A DNA stretch of 64,000 nucleotides from Cryphonectria parasitica EP155 (GCF_011745365.1 NW_024468909.1:2852001-2916000), one strand, 5' to 3'. Counted from the stretch's first letter, positions 32,792-45,065 are shown. Program-made: numbers and translations. The notes: a model not told the origin generated them from the letters alone.

Positions 32792-34639
32792 TTGTTCTGT
32801 TCTCGTTCTAGTCTGTACAGTACCATTCCCTTGTCGAGGTCTCAATTGATGCCTCCTATCAGCCCCTCCTTCTCCTCCACCTCCTCGTCCCTGAGGAGGT
32901 CGTGCATCCCCTCTGCCCCGACCGCCCACAACCTGTCACAGTGCAACAACAACAGCAGCAGCAGCAGCAGGTATGTAGGCGCACAACTCAGATTCAGGCT
33001 CAGGCTCAGGCACAGCCCGGCCCCTCCTTTGGCACCACCAACCTGTGCCTCCATCACCTCGACCTGGCCCTGGGCATCCTTCCGAAACACCGTAAGGACA
33101 CCTAATCCTCATCGGCTGTTGCAACCTCACCTACCTCAGACACGCGTCTACCAGACCTCCGCCCCCCTGTCTGGCCCTCCCTCCTCCTCCTCCTCCACCT
33201 CCACTCCTTTGTCGACTGGCACCTCTTCAAGTACAAGACCGTCGCCAATCTCCCAGCCATTATTCCTCCTACCCTCCTCATCTACACACCAACATAGCCC
33301 CCACAGACGACTGCGACCCAATTGGCTGTCTGCAGTCATGGCTACTGCCACCCAGACCCGTACCCATGGTGGCCATCACCATCACCATCATCCCAACGAC
33401 AATGTCTACCTCACCTCTCAGAACAAGAATGATGCCGGTGTGCGCATCACCCGCATTGGCCTGTACTCCAACCTGGGCATGGCTGTGGCCAAGTTCATTG
33501 GCGGCTACATCTTCAATTCCCAGTCCATGATTGCCGACGCCTGGCACTCCCTGACCGATCTCGCCTCCGATGTCCTGACCCTTGCGACCGTTTCCTTCAG
33601 CCTGCGACCACCCACCGATAGATATCCGTCGGGGTTCGGCAAGGTCGAGAGTCTGGGCTCGCTGGGCGTCTCGGGCATGTTGCTTGCTGGCGGCATCTTT
33701 ATGGGCATGAGCAGTCTGGAGTCGCTCTATGCGCACTTCATGATGGATCCTGCCGCCGCCCACGAGCTGCTTCACCACGGCCACGGGCATGCGCACGGTG
33801 CGCTATCGATGGGGCCTAGCATTCATGCTGCTTGGCTGGCCGCCGGCACGGTGCTGATCAAGGAATGGCTCTACCATGCGAGTAAGTCTGGACACTTTGG
33901 GGAAACTAGAAACCTGAAAAAGAAAAAGAAAAAAAAGAAAGAAAAAAAACAATTCCCGAGGTACCCGTGACAGAAAAGAGAGAAGAGAGCTGCTGTAGGC
34001 TAACGAATGACCCCCTAATCTACAGCTATGAAGGTTGCCAAGGAGCGCAAGTCACAGGTCCTCGCCTCGAATGCTATCCACCACCGCGTCGACAGCTGGA
34101 CCGGCATCGTCACCATGCTGATCATCGTGGGCGCCAACGTCCTCAAGGATGCCACCTGGCTCGATCCCGTCGGTGGTCTCCTCATCTCCTTCCTGGTCAT
34201 CAAAGGTGGCTGGGGCAATACCCTCTCCTCGCTCTACGAGCTGGCGGATCGCACCATCGACGACGAGGTTAAAAAGTCCGTTCGGCGACAGGCGCAGAAG
34301 AGCATCGAGAACATCAGCCAGGGTCACGAGGTGGAGCTGCGCGACGTGTCGGGTATTAAGTCGGGCCAGAACTATCTGATCGATGTCGAGCTTGCTGTTC
34401 CCGGCGGCTGGACTGTCGAGGACGTGCGCGAGGTCGAGAGCGCCATCCGCACCCAGATCGGAGCCAAGGTCCGTGGTGTACGCAAGGTCCGCGTCCGGTT
34501 TGTGCCCAAGGAGGCAGCGGCTCAGGGTGCCAAGTTTGACGAGTTCATTCCCGGCAGCGTGAGCCCTCAGTCTAGCCCCGAGCCGGAGGAAGAGGAACAC
34601 AGCAATGGGAATGGCATCCATCACAACAAGCACGACTGA
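32792..34639 (+). CDS. MMT1: Mmt1/2-type cation diffusion facilitator, probably mitochondrial
   Basis: Two exons (to 33881, and 34026-34639) with a 144-nt intron. The CDF core starts around the ATG at 33338: a GGHHHHHH cytosol-like His run, NAGVRITRIGLY-type first helix, the metal site HSLTD/LASD, SGFGKVESLGSL, a His/Gly loop (HHGHGHAHG) and, in exon 2, HHRVDSWTG with the second H-x3-D site, then the soluble C-terminal domain. Wording matches Mmt1/Mmt2, which move iron across the mitochondrial membrane. The frame is open upstream to 32792, giving 567 aa; the extension is Ser/Arg-rich and contains HRLLQPHLPQTRVYQTSAP, which reads like a presequence cleavage region. Starts at 32849 or 33338 (385 aa) are possible, and a GTATGT at 32971 could open an extra intron, so the 5' end is uncertain. 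Confidence 0.85.
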
Positions 34640-34717
34640 GTTCACACAAGCCTGCCTGCCTCACAGAAACAAGATACCCCCCCTGTTCTGGATTTAATGA
34701 ATCATGGCAAGAGAGAG

Positions 34718-34778
<61 letters not shown>

Positions 34779-35633
34779 AGAGCGCGCAATGTTGGCTGAA
34801 AGGTTTTTTCGAACTGTATTGTACAAATTGGTGGAAACGGAAGGCGTAAATACGCACTGCAGGACTGAAACTACATTGGGCGGCGTTTGGGAGACGGAAA
34901 GGGGTGGCAGTCTTGACTATCTGCTCATAGACCTTATGCAGACCTTTTGACGATCGTGAAGAGAGGCCCACTTCGATTTGTTATGGTGTTTTCCTTTTCC
35001 TTCCCCCCCCCCTGTAACTTCCAGTCTTTATCTCGTCAGAAGGTATACCGCGATTGCGGCCAAGGACAGCAAACTATCTGTCCATTTTGATCATGATGAT
35101 CACGCGAGAACTCACCTTGGCTGTCACGGGTTGTGTCGGCACATTGGCGACGATAAGACAGAAGTCGCAGTCTCGTACGAGAATACAGTACGAGAAATAG
35201 AAGAAGGATTGCGTTGTCCAACATTGCATGTTCAGGTACCAACCTGTTGTGATTGGTGCGGTAGTTTTGATCAAAACCATCCAGGGGGTTACGTGCATTT
35301 TAGCCGGGAGCCGCGCGACCACGACGAGGCTGATTGTCGACCTCTGTTTCTTTTTTTCCCGCAGCCAGCGCAGGGACGATAAATAAAGTGGTGCCCCGCG
35401 ATTGTCGTGGACAGAAGGGAGAGAGTCAAGCTGCCCCACGTCTGACGTCCCCTGGAAATTGGACCCCGGGACCCTTCTGACATCACTCACTGGCAGCATT
35501 CCAGAATCGAGACATTTTCATCTTTTTTGTTCTTTTTATTATTTCCCAGCCTTCACAGAGGTAAAACTTGATAAGATTCAAAAACACTACACATTATACA
35601 TACAAATTATTGCAAGAAGGAAAAATCAGAAAA
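34640..35633. other. CDF 3' side and xylulokinase promoter
   Basis: About 1 kb. It holds a long GA repeat in the CDF 3' region, then unassigned sequence with short ORFs only, and an AT-rich leader just before the xylulokinase ATG. Confidence 0.6.
34711..34783. repeat. GA dinucleotide microsatellite
   Basis: About 73 bp of GA with AAGA interruptions, about 75 bp after the CDF stop codon. Confidence 0.9.
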
Positions 35634-37677
35634 ATGAGTGACGGCCCGCTATATCTGGGTTTCGACCTGTCGACCCAGCAGCTCAAAGGTTAGTCACTCA
35701 GTTGTCCGCGTTCCTTCTTCTTCTCGTCATCCCTCCCACCATCATTCCATAATGAATTTTCTTTTTCTTTTTCTTTTCTTGCTCCTAGGCTGTCAGCCAG
35801 ACTTTGACCATACTGACTGCCTCCCTCCCACCACTCCTTCAACTTAGCCATCGTGATTCAGTCCGACCTGCACGTCCTGTCCGAGGCCAAGGTCGACTTC
35901 GACGCAGACTTTGGCGCCCAGTATGGCCTGACCAAGGGCGTCCTCGTCAACGACGCTGAGGGGGAGGTGTTCGCGCCGGTGGCCATGTGGCTCGAGGCCG
36001 TTGACCTCGTGCTGTCGCGCCTGCAAGAGAAGAAGGCGCCGCTGCACCGCGTGAGGGGCATCAGTGGTGCATGCCAGCAGCACGGGAGCGTGTTCTGGGG
36101 GCATGAGGCGGAGGCCTTGCTGGCAGGTTTGAAGGGTGATGATGAGAAGAAGGGGCTCAAAGAGCAGCTGGAGAAGGCGTTTAGTCATCCCTATGGTCCT
36201 AACTGGCAGGATCATTCAACGCAGAGCCAGTGTGATGAGTTTGATGCTGCGCTGGGGAGCAATAAGAGGCTGGCTGAGGTCACAGGGAGTGCGGCGCACC
36301 ATGTGAGTGCCCCTCTCCCTCATCTTCTTAACAACTAACTGCATCATGGCCACTTGACGACAGCAATTGCTAACAAATGTGCGTGCGTGCGTGTGTCCAC
36401 AGAGATTCACCGGCCCTCAGATCCTCCGGCTGCGCAAGAAGCTCCCCAAGATGTACGCCGCCACCTCCCGCATCTCCCTCGTCTCCTCCTGGCTCGCTTC
36501 TGTCCTGCTGGGCTCCATTGCGCCCCTCGACATCAGCGACGTCACGGGCATGAACCTCTGGGACATCCCGTTCAACACCTGGAACGAGGACCTCCTCGAG
36601 CTCACGGCGGGCTCGCGCGACGACGTCCCCGCCCTGCGCGCCAAGCTCGGCGAGGTCCGGCAAGACGGCGGCGGCAGCATGGGCGCCATCTCCCCATACT
36701 ATGTCCAGCGCTACGGCTTCTCGCCCGCGTGCCAGGTGGCCCCCTTTACGGGCGACAACCCAGGCACCATCCTGGCGTTACCATTGCGCCCGCTCGACGC
36801 CATCGTCAGCCTGGGCACGAGCAGCACGTTCCTCATGATCACGCCCACCTACAAGCCCGACCCGGCGTACCACTTCATGAACCACCCGTGCACCCAGGGC
36901 CAGTACATGTTTATGCTGTGCTATAAGAACGGCGGCCTGGCGCGCGAGAAAGTCAGGGACGCGCTGCCGCCGCCCGTTGCCAAGGAGGACAAGGATAGGT
37001 GGGCCAACTTCAACAGGGCGGTGCTCAACACGCCGCCGCTGGACGTGCGGGACGCGGCCAAAGATAAAGCAAAGCTGGGGTTGTATTTTTACCTGCCCGA
37101 GATCGTGCCCAACATCAAGGCCGGGACATGGCGGTACGAATGCAACCCCGCGGATGGCACGGGTCTGCAGGAGTCCAGCACGAAGTGGACAGCAGAAGAG
37201 GACGCCCGCATCATCGTCGAGTCTCAGGCCCTCTCGATGCGCCTGCGCTCGCAGAGCCTGGTGCACCCGCACGAGCAAAAGGGCGAGGGCGAGGGCGCGA
37301 CGACGACGGGGACAACAACAACACAGCTGCTCCCCGCCCAGCCGCGGCGCATCTACCTCGTCGGCGGCGGCAGCCTCAACCCTGCCATCGCGCGCGTCAT
37401 GGGCGACGTGCTGGGGTCTGCCGAGGGCGTGTACAAGCTCGACGTGGGCGGGAACGCCTGCGCGCTGGGCGGGGCCTACAAGGCGCTCTGGGCGATGGAG
37501 CGCGACGTGGACAAGGGCGAGACGTTTGATGAGCTGATTGGGAAGCGGTGGAAGGAGGAGGGGGCTATCGAGAGGGTTGATGATGGGTACAAGAAGGGGA
37601 CATTTGAGAGGTATGGGGATGTGCTGGGTGCCTTTGGAGAGATGGAGGAGAGGATCTTGAAGGTGGCGCATAACTGA
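35634..37677 (+). CDS. XKS1: D-xylulokinase
   Basis: Three exons (35634-35688, 35848-36302, 36403-37677) give 594 aa, close to the 600 aa of yeast Xks1. It phosphorylates D-xylulose with ATP to D-xylulose-5-phosphate, the entry of xylose and arabinose carbon into the pentose phosphate pathway. It is a FGGY-family kinase. Visible family features are [10 protein letters not shown] (9-18), QQHGSVFW, a catalytic-type Asp in [23 protein letters not shown], the LGTSSTF ATP-site loop, and [18 protein letters not shown] with [14 protein letters not shown] near the C-terminus. A Gly/Thr-rich loop ([12 protein letters not shown]) is inserted before the last domain. In intron 1 an earlier AG near 35788 would add 19 codons and a stop, so the downstream acceptor at 35847 is chosen. 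Confidence 0.95.
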
Positions 37678-38462
37678 ACAGAGCGAGAAATTGAGACGTT
37701 CATTTAAACAGAAAGCAGTTCTGGATTTTGAGGCAGTCGGGAGAGAAGGAAAGTATATAGTCATGCTAGAATACTTGAAAGGAGTTTGTTATAGACTTTC
37801 CCCCCCTCCTTCTTCTGTCTCTTTTGATTCACTGTATTCCACACCCTCTTCTTGTCTCACAATCAACTGTCGCTTTCCTACAGGACCGAGTATCTTGGTG
37901 TAGCATCCGTGGTATATTTTCTCTCGACTTGAGCATGCAACCTGCTTCAGTACTTGCTGCAGCCTTTACAAGCCCAAAATACTCACTGCTATATACACCA
38001 TGAAGAGAAAGAAGAAGGTAGAAAGAGGGAGAAGAAGAAGAAAGATCAAACAAGATTGTGCAGCTGTGGGAGTAATGCTAGTTGATAGCCCAGGCAGAGA
38101 GTTAATGAAGAATGTATCTAACCTGACAGGTACGCGCTTGTAGATCTCCCCTATACTACGTCACCACACCCATGGAGATCCCTCTCTTCTGTCTCTCTCC
38201 TTCCTCCTCCCTCGGACCCCTGCTTTTCTTTCCTTCTTTTCACATGCCATTAATTTCCCAATTCATCACTCTGTTTTTCTCCTCCATTGACTCACTCGTG
38301 ATCCTTAACTCTCTAAGGCTCACATCAAACAAATCTGATGTAAGGGTTTCAATTCCAATAGCAAGGCAGACAGACACCTCAGAGCAGCTATTTTTTCTTC
38401 TTTGCCTTATCTTTCTTGTTCTCTTCACCCAACTGGGGCTGTGAGGAAGGGGAGGGGCAAAC
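37678..38462. other. Intergene, xylulokinase to hydrolase
   Basis: About 785 bp between tandem plus-strand genes, AT-leaning near 37700-38150, then pyrimidine-rich before the hydrolase start. No coding sequence was seen. Confidence 0.6.
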
Positions 38463-40019
38463 ATGATTCTCGGCCCAGTTTCCTACCTCGACTGCCTGGT
38501 CTTCGTCATCTTCCTAGCACCACAGCTCCTCCTTGACGTCGGCATTCTGCAGACCCTGAGGGTCATACTAGAAGTACTGCCATTCCTAGGTACTACCAAA
38601 CCCCCAACCCCCCTCTTCAACCCAAAATACACGAGAAAGGAGAGAAACAGGAATAAAAGCTAACGCGCCTATCATCTCACAACAGTCATCCAACTACCCA
38701 TCACCTTTATTATAGGACACTACCTACTCCCCACCCCACAGCAGCCTGCTTTTGTGCGCCAGGCTTCTGCCTTTGAGGATTTTGTCGTGAGGTGTGTGAG
38801 GTATGCATTTGCCAACATCAACCCCAAGGTCGGACGGGTGTTTTTCGGGAAGAAGGTTGCGCTGCCTTGGTTGCGCTGGCGGTTATTGCGCCATGGGTAC
38901 CTGAGGTCGCCGGTGCACTGGCGAGAGTATCAAGATGTGAGTGATGTTAGCAGCATGAAGTTTATTTCCCTGCTTCATGCTTCTCTACCTGCTAATTTTC
39001 ACAAATATAAATATATGTATATACATATGCATATATTGAGTCGGAACTGTCTACCTGTATAGCAAGCTGACCAGCCTCTCTGCTCTTCAGAGAAAGATCA
39101 AGGGCATCTGGGCTGTTGCCGACCCGGCCAAAAAGGCCGATATTGTCCTCTACTACGCCCACGGTAAAGAAAAGATACAAAATGGAGCCCTCTTCTCCAG
39201 TCCTCACCCGTGCCTTCTTTCAATTTACTAAAGTTCTTCTTTTTTTCTTCTCTAGGTGGCGGCTTCAGCATGGGCTCTGCTTACTTCTACCTCGAGTTTC
39301 TTCTGAGCTGGCTCAGCCTCATGAGGGACTCTGGGTACAGAAACCCTGCCGTTTTTGGGATCGACTATACCCTCGTGCCGGATTCGTGTTTCCCGACGCA
39401 GCTGGACGAGATCGTCACAGGATACGAACATGTCCTCAGCTTTGCCGGCGATCCATCTCGGGTCTGTGTTGCGGGCGACTCGGCCGGAGGGACGTTGATA
39501 CTCAGCCTGTTATTGCATCTCGCGAACCCAAAGCTGGTCGAAAAGGGGAGGCCGCTGCCTGGAGCCTCCAGGCATCTCGAGAAGCCCGGTATGGCCGCGC
39601 TCATCTCGCCGTGGCCGACGCTTCACTCTCCTCTCTATCAAAACAACAGCAGTGACTTCCTTGATGCAGACGCGTTGCAGCTGTACGCATCCCAGTACGC
39701 AGGTGGTCCCGAGTTAATCGCTGACCCGTTGGCGTCGCCCGGCAACTGCAAGGATGTGAGATGGTGGAAGGACGCGAGCCCCTCGAGAGGCACCTTGATC
39801 GTGTACGGAAAGGAAGAGGTGTTCGCCCCAGAGATAGAGAAGCTGGTCCAGGTACTGCAGAAGGCTGGTACAGATGTGTCGGTCCAGGCGCAAGAAGCCG
39901 GTATTCACGCCTGGCCTGTGGCCTCGCTGTTCCTGGGCGACTCGACAGAGCAGAGGCTGAAAGGTCTGAGGAGCATTGTCGGTGAGATGAAGAGGCTCAT
40001 CAGGCCCGGGAGTCCATAG
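38463..40019 (+). CDS. Membrane-anchored HSL/Say1-like alpha/beta hydrolase
   Basis: Four exons (38463-38589, 38686-38936, 39091-39163, 39256-40019) give 404 aa. The N-terminus has a hydrophobic anchor ([20 protein letters not shown]) and a second hydrophobic patch after the first junction. The oxyanion motif HGGG spans 150-153 and is formed across the exon 3-4 junction. The nucleophile is Ser226 in GDSAG. Likely acid and base are Asp or Glu near [10 protein letters not shown] and His in GIHAW. This is the hormone-sensitive-lipase-like (alpha/beta hydrolase-3) fold; an N-terminal anchor with this layout recalls yeast Say1, an ER steryl acetate deacetylase. The true substrate is not shown by sequence. 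The usual acid is Asp in this family, and GKEE offers Glu, so the triad acid should be checked. Confidence 0.88.
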
Positions 40020-42275
40020 ACAGACTTCTGTGGATTGCAGCAGCAGGCAGCTGTCATGTCAGATTAGATCAAGTAATTTTTTTATTCCGTCATTCGGCGA
40101 AGCAGAACCACAAGGGAACCAGAGTGGTGTGCTCGGCTTCTTCGTGGCTGCTGTGAACCGCCTCTGGAAAGTTGATTGCTCTTCTTGTATCATCATTCAT
40201 GACGGTCATACTCTCTGAAGTCTTTGTGTATGCGTGCGTGCGTGTGTGTGGGTATGTATGTATGTGACACTGGATGGGAAATGGTAGGTACTGGCTTGGT
40301 AGGCTCTGCTCGAGTCAGAGCGTGCCCTCAGTTTTGTCTGCCTGCCTTGTTTCTGCCAACAAAGTTGGAATGCGCCCGATGTGGCATCGCGTACTGAATG
40401 AAAGTAGGGTCAAAGTTCAACACAGAAACTTGTTCTGGAAGACTGTTGATGTGCTGTAATTCCGTGTACTGCCTACGTGAGCTACGCGTTCTGCCTTGGC
40501 ATCGCCCTTGCAAACAAACCTCAAGGCATGGCGTAAATCGCTCACCTTCACCATGAGCCATCATGAGGAAGTAGCGTACGATGGTGCGAGGGAATGCTAG
40601 AAAGACCAGAGGAGCCAACTGACGGCAGCAGATGGTAGGGGCTGCGCAAAGGATACTGTATTGGCTACCACAAGCCGTAGTGAGACCGGAAGCGGATGGA
40701 CGGTCGCGACACTTGTCCACGAAATCCACGTGTGCTTCTGCTCATGATTTAGTATTTTCATCGCGGCCTCTCGCGACGAGTCCTGGTCCTTTGAGGTGTG
40801 TGCATCGTGGGGAGGGACAGTGCAGCCATAGAGAGAGAGACAAAGCCTTGTCGTCAGAAAAATAATCGAGCAGCGAGAATTTGATGCAGATCTCTAGAAA
40901 AACGGCCGGTCCAAAGCAGGGACGATGAGGGAAGGGGACCTTTGCCCGATGAGGGTAAGCGCGCCACCAAAGGCACCCTTACCTGTAGACAGGCACGGCC
41001 TGGTTTTGGAGGCCCTGCGATGGTCAGCCTGGTCCGTAACGTGCATATAAGGACGGGGTGTCCCACGGGACAGGAGCTTGCGTACCGTGCACATGCAAAC
41101 CCCCCCCCCCCTTCACAGGAGGGCTCCAGTGTTCAGCCGCCGCAAGCCCAGCGCACCAACCAGCCTACCAGCCTACCAGCCAAACCATCAACCAGCTTGA
41201 AGACCTTAAGCCTACTTTCTCAGAGGAGTCCATCCCTACCCACACCATTCCCGCACCGCCGCACGTTCTTCTCAAAGATCTCATTTGGTCATTTCGACCC
41301 TAATCCTTTTCGATTACCGAGATCTTGGAGTCCTTGTCAGACCCCTGAGGAAGAGCACCACATCATCAAATATCGAGACATAAACAAGCTTCAATCGACC
41401 ATAGCAAAAGCACAGGGTGAAGGGTGAGAGGAAAAGAGGGAGAAAAGAGAGAAACAAATTGTTTCGTTCGACATACTTCCATTAGTCGATGCACTCTCTC
41501 CTTTTCTCTGCCTCCTGACTCTTTCCTTCTATCCCTTTTCTCTCTCAGGCCACAGACACTTGAAGCTGCAGCTCTAAGTAAGACTGTCTTGACCCGAGGA
41601 TCACAGCAAGTGAGCCAACTACACCACCTTTTGCTGTCCAGACTTTCAGCCGTGTCTCGCGTGCGAAAAGTCTGCCCTAGTTTTGGCAACACTTGATCTG
41701 AGGCGACTTTGGTCAAGCAAAGAGAGAGAGAGGGTTCAGAAACCGTTGCCAGCGGCTGCCACTGGCATTGACCAAAGAAAGACGGTCCATCAATACTCTC
41801 CTGCTCTTCTGTGTGCGTCTTGGTGTGAACGGTGGTTTTTCCTTTGATTGCCATTCAAGGACACACTGTTGCTGGAAAAGTCTTGTCTCTTTTCTTCATC
41901 TCTTTTTTTGTGGTGGAAGAAGAGAAGAAGGAGGAACACACAGTTTCTGAAAGGATTCAAGATTTATTAGGACCCCCAGCGCTGCATTAGCCCCGCGTCG
42001 GCGGGGTGTGTATTGCTGCAGGCTGCCCCTCCTCTTCACAGGCGATCTCCCTACCAGTGGTTGCACTGCCGCCTGCAGTCAATTTTTTTTATTGGGGGCG
42101 GCATCTTTTCCCCAGCAAGTGTGTGCGCTTCCCGGCTGGATTCCTTGGGACTTTCGTCGCAGCCCAGACACCGCCAGGAATTCCTGTACGTGCCCCCACA
42201 AAAAAAAGTATAAGGCCCATTGTGCCCTGTTTATTTTAAGGTATTCAAAAAGCTGGGACCGGAACAAAAGCAAGC
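40020..42275. other. Intergene and probable promoter/leader of NC2-alpha
   Basis: About 2.3 kb. It has GTGC/TATG tetramer runs near 40228-40266, a TATA-like catataagga at about 41043-41052, and pyrimidine-rich DNA towards 42275. A GTAAGA near 41579 followed by pyrimidine-rich AGs could mark a leader intron, which is only a suggestion. The 161-codon ORF at 40942-41427 shows no protein-like features. Confidence 0.5.
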
Positions 42276-43253
42276 ATGTCTGAAGACGATTACCGGCCTA
42301 AATCCCCCAACCTCAACTTCTTTGGTGACCAGGATCAGCCTCAGCAGCAGCAGCAGCAACAACAACCTCTTCACTTTCACCCTGACCCTTCACCGCAATC
42401 CCTACGCGTCCAGCCCCCTCCACCGGCCCCGAATTGGTACCAGTCTCCCCAGGACGATCCGTACAGTCACTCTCGCTCTTATTCGTATTCTGCACACGTT
42501 CAAAGCCCGACCGACGCTGGCTTCTACTCATACCACCAACACCAGCCCATGAGTGCGACAACTCCCTCTTACAACTCACCGCACTTCCCGCCCCACCAAT
42601 ACCAGCAAAACCAACACCACAACCAGGCACCACAGCAGGCTTATACGGGACCGGAGCAGCAACCCTACTTCCCACCTGTCGTCACGCCACACGGTCTTCA
42701 GCACGTAGCCCCCTCCCAGGCCTCTTTTCCCCAGCAGCCAGGCTACGTCAAGCAGGAGAACCCCGACCCCACCAAAGAGGTCAAGACCGAGGCACCAGAG
42801 CAACAGCCCAAGATGCCTCCTCGACGTGCGGCGGCGGCAGCGGCAGCAGCAGCAGCCGACCCCCCAATCATCGAGCCTTCCCCGGTCAAGACCAAATTCC
42901 CTACTGCACGCATCAAGCGTATCATGCAGGCCGACGAGGAGGTCGGCAAGGTGGCTCAGCAGACGCCCATCGCCGTCGGCAAGGCGCTGGAGCTGTTCAT
43001 GATCCAGCTGGTCTCCAAGAGCGCAGAGGTCGCGCGGGAGAAGAACTCTAAACGTGTCACCCCCGCTATGCTAAAGCACGTCGTCGAGAACGACGACCAG
43101 TGGGACTTTCTCCGAGAGATTGTGAGCAAGGTGGACCCCGAGAAGGAGGGCGCCGGCAGCAAGGGAAAGGGCAAGGCCGAGAGTGACTCGGAGGAGGACT
43201 CTGACCAACCCAAGAGGAGAAGGGGCGGCGGGAGGAAGAAGAAGGCTGTATAG
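42276..43253 (+). CDS. BUR6: NC2-alpha (Bur6/DRAP1) histone-fold corepressor with prion-like N-terminus
   Basis: Single exon, 325 aa. Residues about 204-290 are a histone fold of NC2-alpha type: [20 protein letters not shown], then VGKALELFM and [17 protein letters not shown]. With NC2-beta (Dr1/Ncb2) it clamps TBP on promoters and blocks TFIIA and TFIIB entry, though it can also activate. Before the fold are about 200 residues rich in Gln, Pro, Tyr, His and Ser with almost no hydrophobic residues, a prion-like disordered region. A short alanine run precedes the fold. The C-terminus is acidic then basic ([11 protein letters not shown]), a likely nuclear signal. Yeast Bur6 has only 142 aa, so the extension is notable. 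Confidence 0.93.
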   Translation: MSEDDYRPKSPNLNFFGDQDQPQQQQQQQQPLHFHPDPSPQSLRVQPPPPAPNWYQSPQDDPYSHSRSYSYSAHVQSPTDAGFYSYHQHQPMSATTPSYNSPHFPPHQYQQNQHHNQAPQQAYTGPEQQPYFPPVVTPHGLQHVAPSQASFPQQPGYVKQENPDPTKEVKTEAPEQQPKMPPRRAAAAAAAAAADPPIIEPSPVKTKFPTARIKRIMQADEEVGKVAQQTPIAVGKALELFMIQLVSKSAEVAREKNSKRVTPAMLKHVVENDDQWDFLREIVSKVDPEKEGAGSKGKGKAESDSEEDSDQPKRRRGGGRKKKAV

Positions 43254-45065
43254 GAGGAGGACGACGACGACAACGACGAGGGCAGGTGTAGCGACTCGAA
43301 ATAGTCGCCAGTGTTTTGGTATGCTGAAGGTCACATCAGAAGAGGGTGGCATACGATACCCAGTACGGAAAATGCGATGGTACTTTTTTTTCTCCCTCAC
43401 ACGAAGGGCGAGTTAGGACTGGACCCTTCACAAGACGCAAGCGAGGAGGGCTTCACCGCTATGGGACACATCCAATCCGTATTGTTATATTATCAGAGTC
43501 ATCGTAGTGGTCACTTGGTGTGGACTTTGGACGGCCAGAGAAATCTTCAGTCACTCAATATCCACATTGCCAGGGCTCATCAGGGACAGCTTGGCATAAT
43601 GTCCCATTCCCCTGTATACACATAAAATGGCTCTGACTTTGCCATCCACACGCCATCGTGGAATAATCTTAAAAGGTCTAAGACAAGACAAATCTGGTAA
43701 CAAATGCCAAATTCGGGACTGCCTGGTCTAGCGGCTTGGTTGGCAGCGGGCTTGAGGCGATCATTACAGGGGATAACAGAAATGGTGTGCATCCATGAAT
43801 AGGGGCGAAAAATTGGAGATAATTTCAGAGTTCAAGTTCTATACGCGATGATCGACCATGATGTATCTACAATAAGAATAGAAGAGAAGGAGAGAAGAAT
43901 ATGAGCGAGAAAGGAAAAAAAAAAATTTAAAAAAAAATTGCATGCGATCCCCTTGGTCTTGAAGATCCGTGAGCACTGACTGGCTGGCTCTCGAACGTAA
44001 TATATTTGCCCATAGAGGATTCAGAAAGGATCGAATCCAGTATTGTCTCAAGCATTTCGGCGCTGAAAGGCCTGATTATGGTCCGGGGGTACTAGAACAC
44101 AGAAGTACAGCAGTGTACCTGCGGCTTAACCACTGGGTAAAAAGTGTCTCACAGCGCGGTAGATTCTGATGCTCGTAAAGACAAAATATGTCGGCAGGAT
44201 CAAGAAATCAGTTTTCCTGATGAGACTCATCAATAGTACATCAAATAATCATTGGTGAGGATGGGTTCACTGGAAAAGAACTGAGAGAAATGTATTCTTG
44301 TAGCATGCTAATGTAGTATGAAATACCATATAGCTGTTAGGTTGAGGCCTGGCATTCTGAGGCTGCCCGGCTGAAAGGACGCCTGTTGGCTGATCCCCAG
44401 TGGGCCTGCCTGGGCCCAGTGCGAGTCTGACAAATAGGGCTAACCATAGTACCTCTCTATAGAGGGGGAGGCCCCTACTGTCGAACGTATGTAATAGAGC
44501 GTTTATTACTATCCGCACCGTACCGTACCGAACCGTGCCGCGACGCCCGCAGTGCGCGAGACTGACCAGGTGAGCTCTCCTAACTAACCTAAACCAAATA
44601 CAACATCCTCCCGGGGTCGCTTCCAAGGACAGATCAGGGACTGGACAGTTAATCAATCAGCTTTATTTGCCGACAACACGACCAACCCACCCATCCACCA
44701 CCCGACGTCCTCGTCCTCGTCGTCGTCCTCCTCCTCCCCCGTTGGAGAACCACAACCACGATCAAGACTTCTACTGTGGCCCTCTGCGAGACATCCCAGA
44801 CGATGTTGAGCTACCAGCCATGATCAATCATCCGCTCTTGCTACCATACTTTAATGTCGAAAATATATGAAGCAATCCGCGCTCGCGGCCCACATCCCTG
44901 TCGCTCCTTTCTCGCGCGCGTTCCTCTTCGAGCACCTTTAGCAGCTTCTACATCACCGGTCCGGACCCTGCGAGCTCCTGGGCGGTGACCTGACTTCGGC
45001 CCCTCACACTTCCACCCCCCACAAGCCGGAAGCCGCTGCTGCCTCGAGACAGCTCCCCAGTACCA
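43254..45065. other. Intergene, NC2-alpha to PIK1
   Basis: About 1.8 kb with no supportable gene. It contains A-rich tracts near 43917-43939 and a CCGTA pentamer array in the PIK1 upstream half. Confidence 0.55.
44513..44542. repeat. CCGNN pentamer array
   Basis: Six 5-bp units (CCGCA, CCGTA x2, CCGAA, CCGTG, CCGCG), about 520 bp upstream of the PIK1 start. Confidence 0.75.

Noticed and set aside
40942..41427. 161-codon ORF before NC2-alpha
   Set aside because: Pro/Ser-rich with no motif, overlapping a TATA-like element; more likely promoter and leader sequence.
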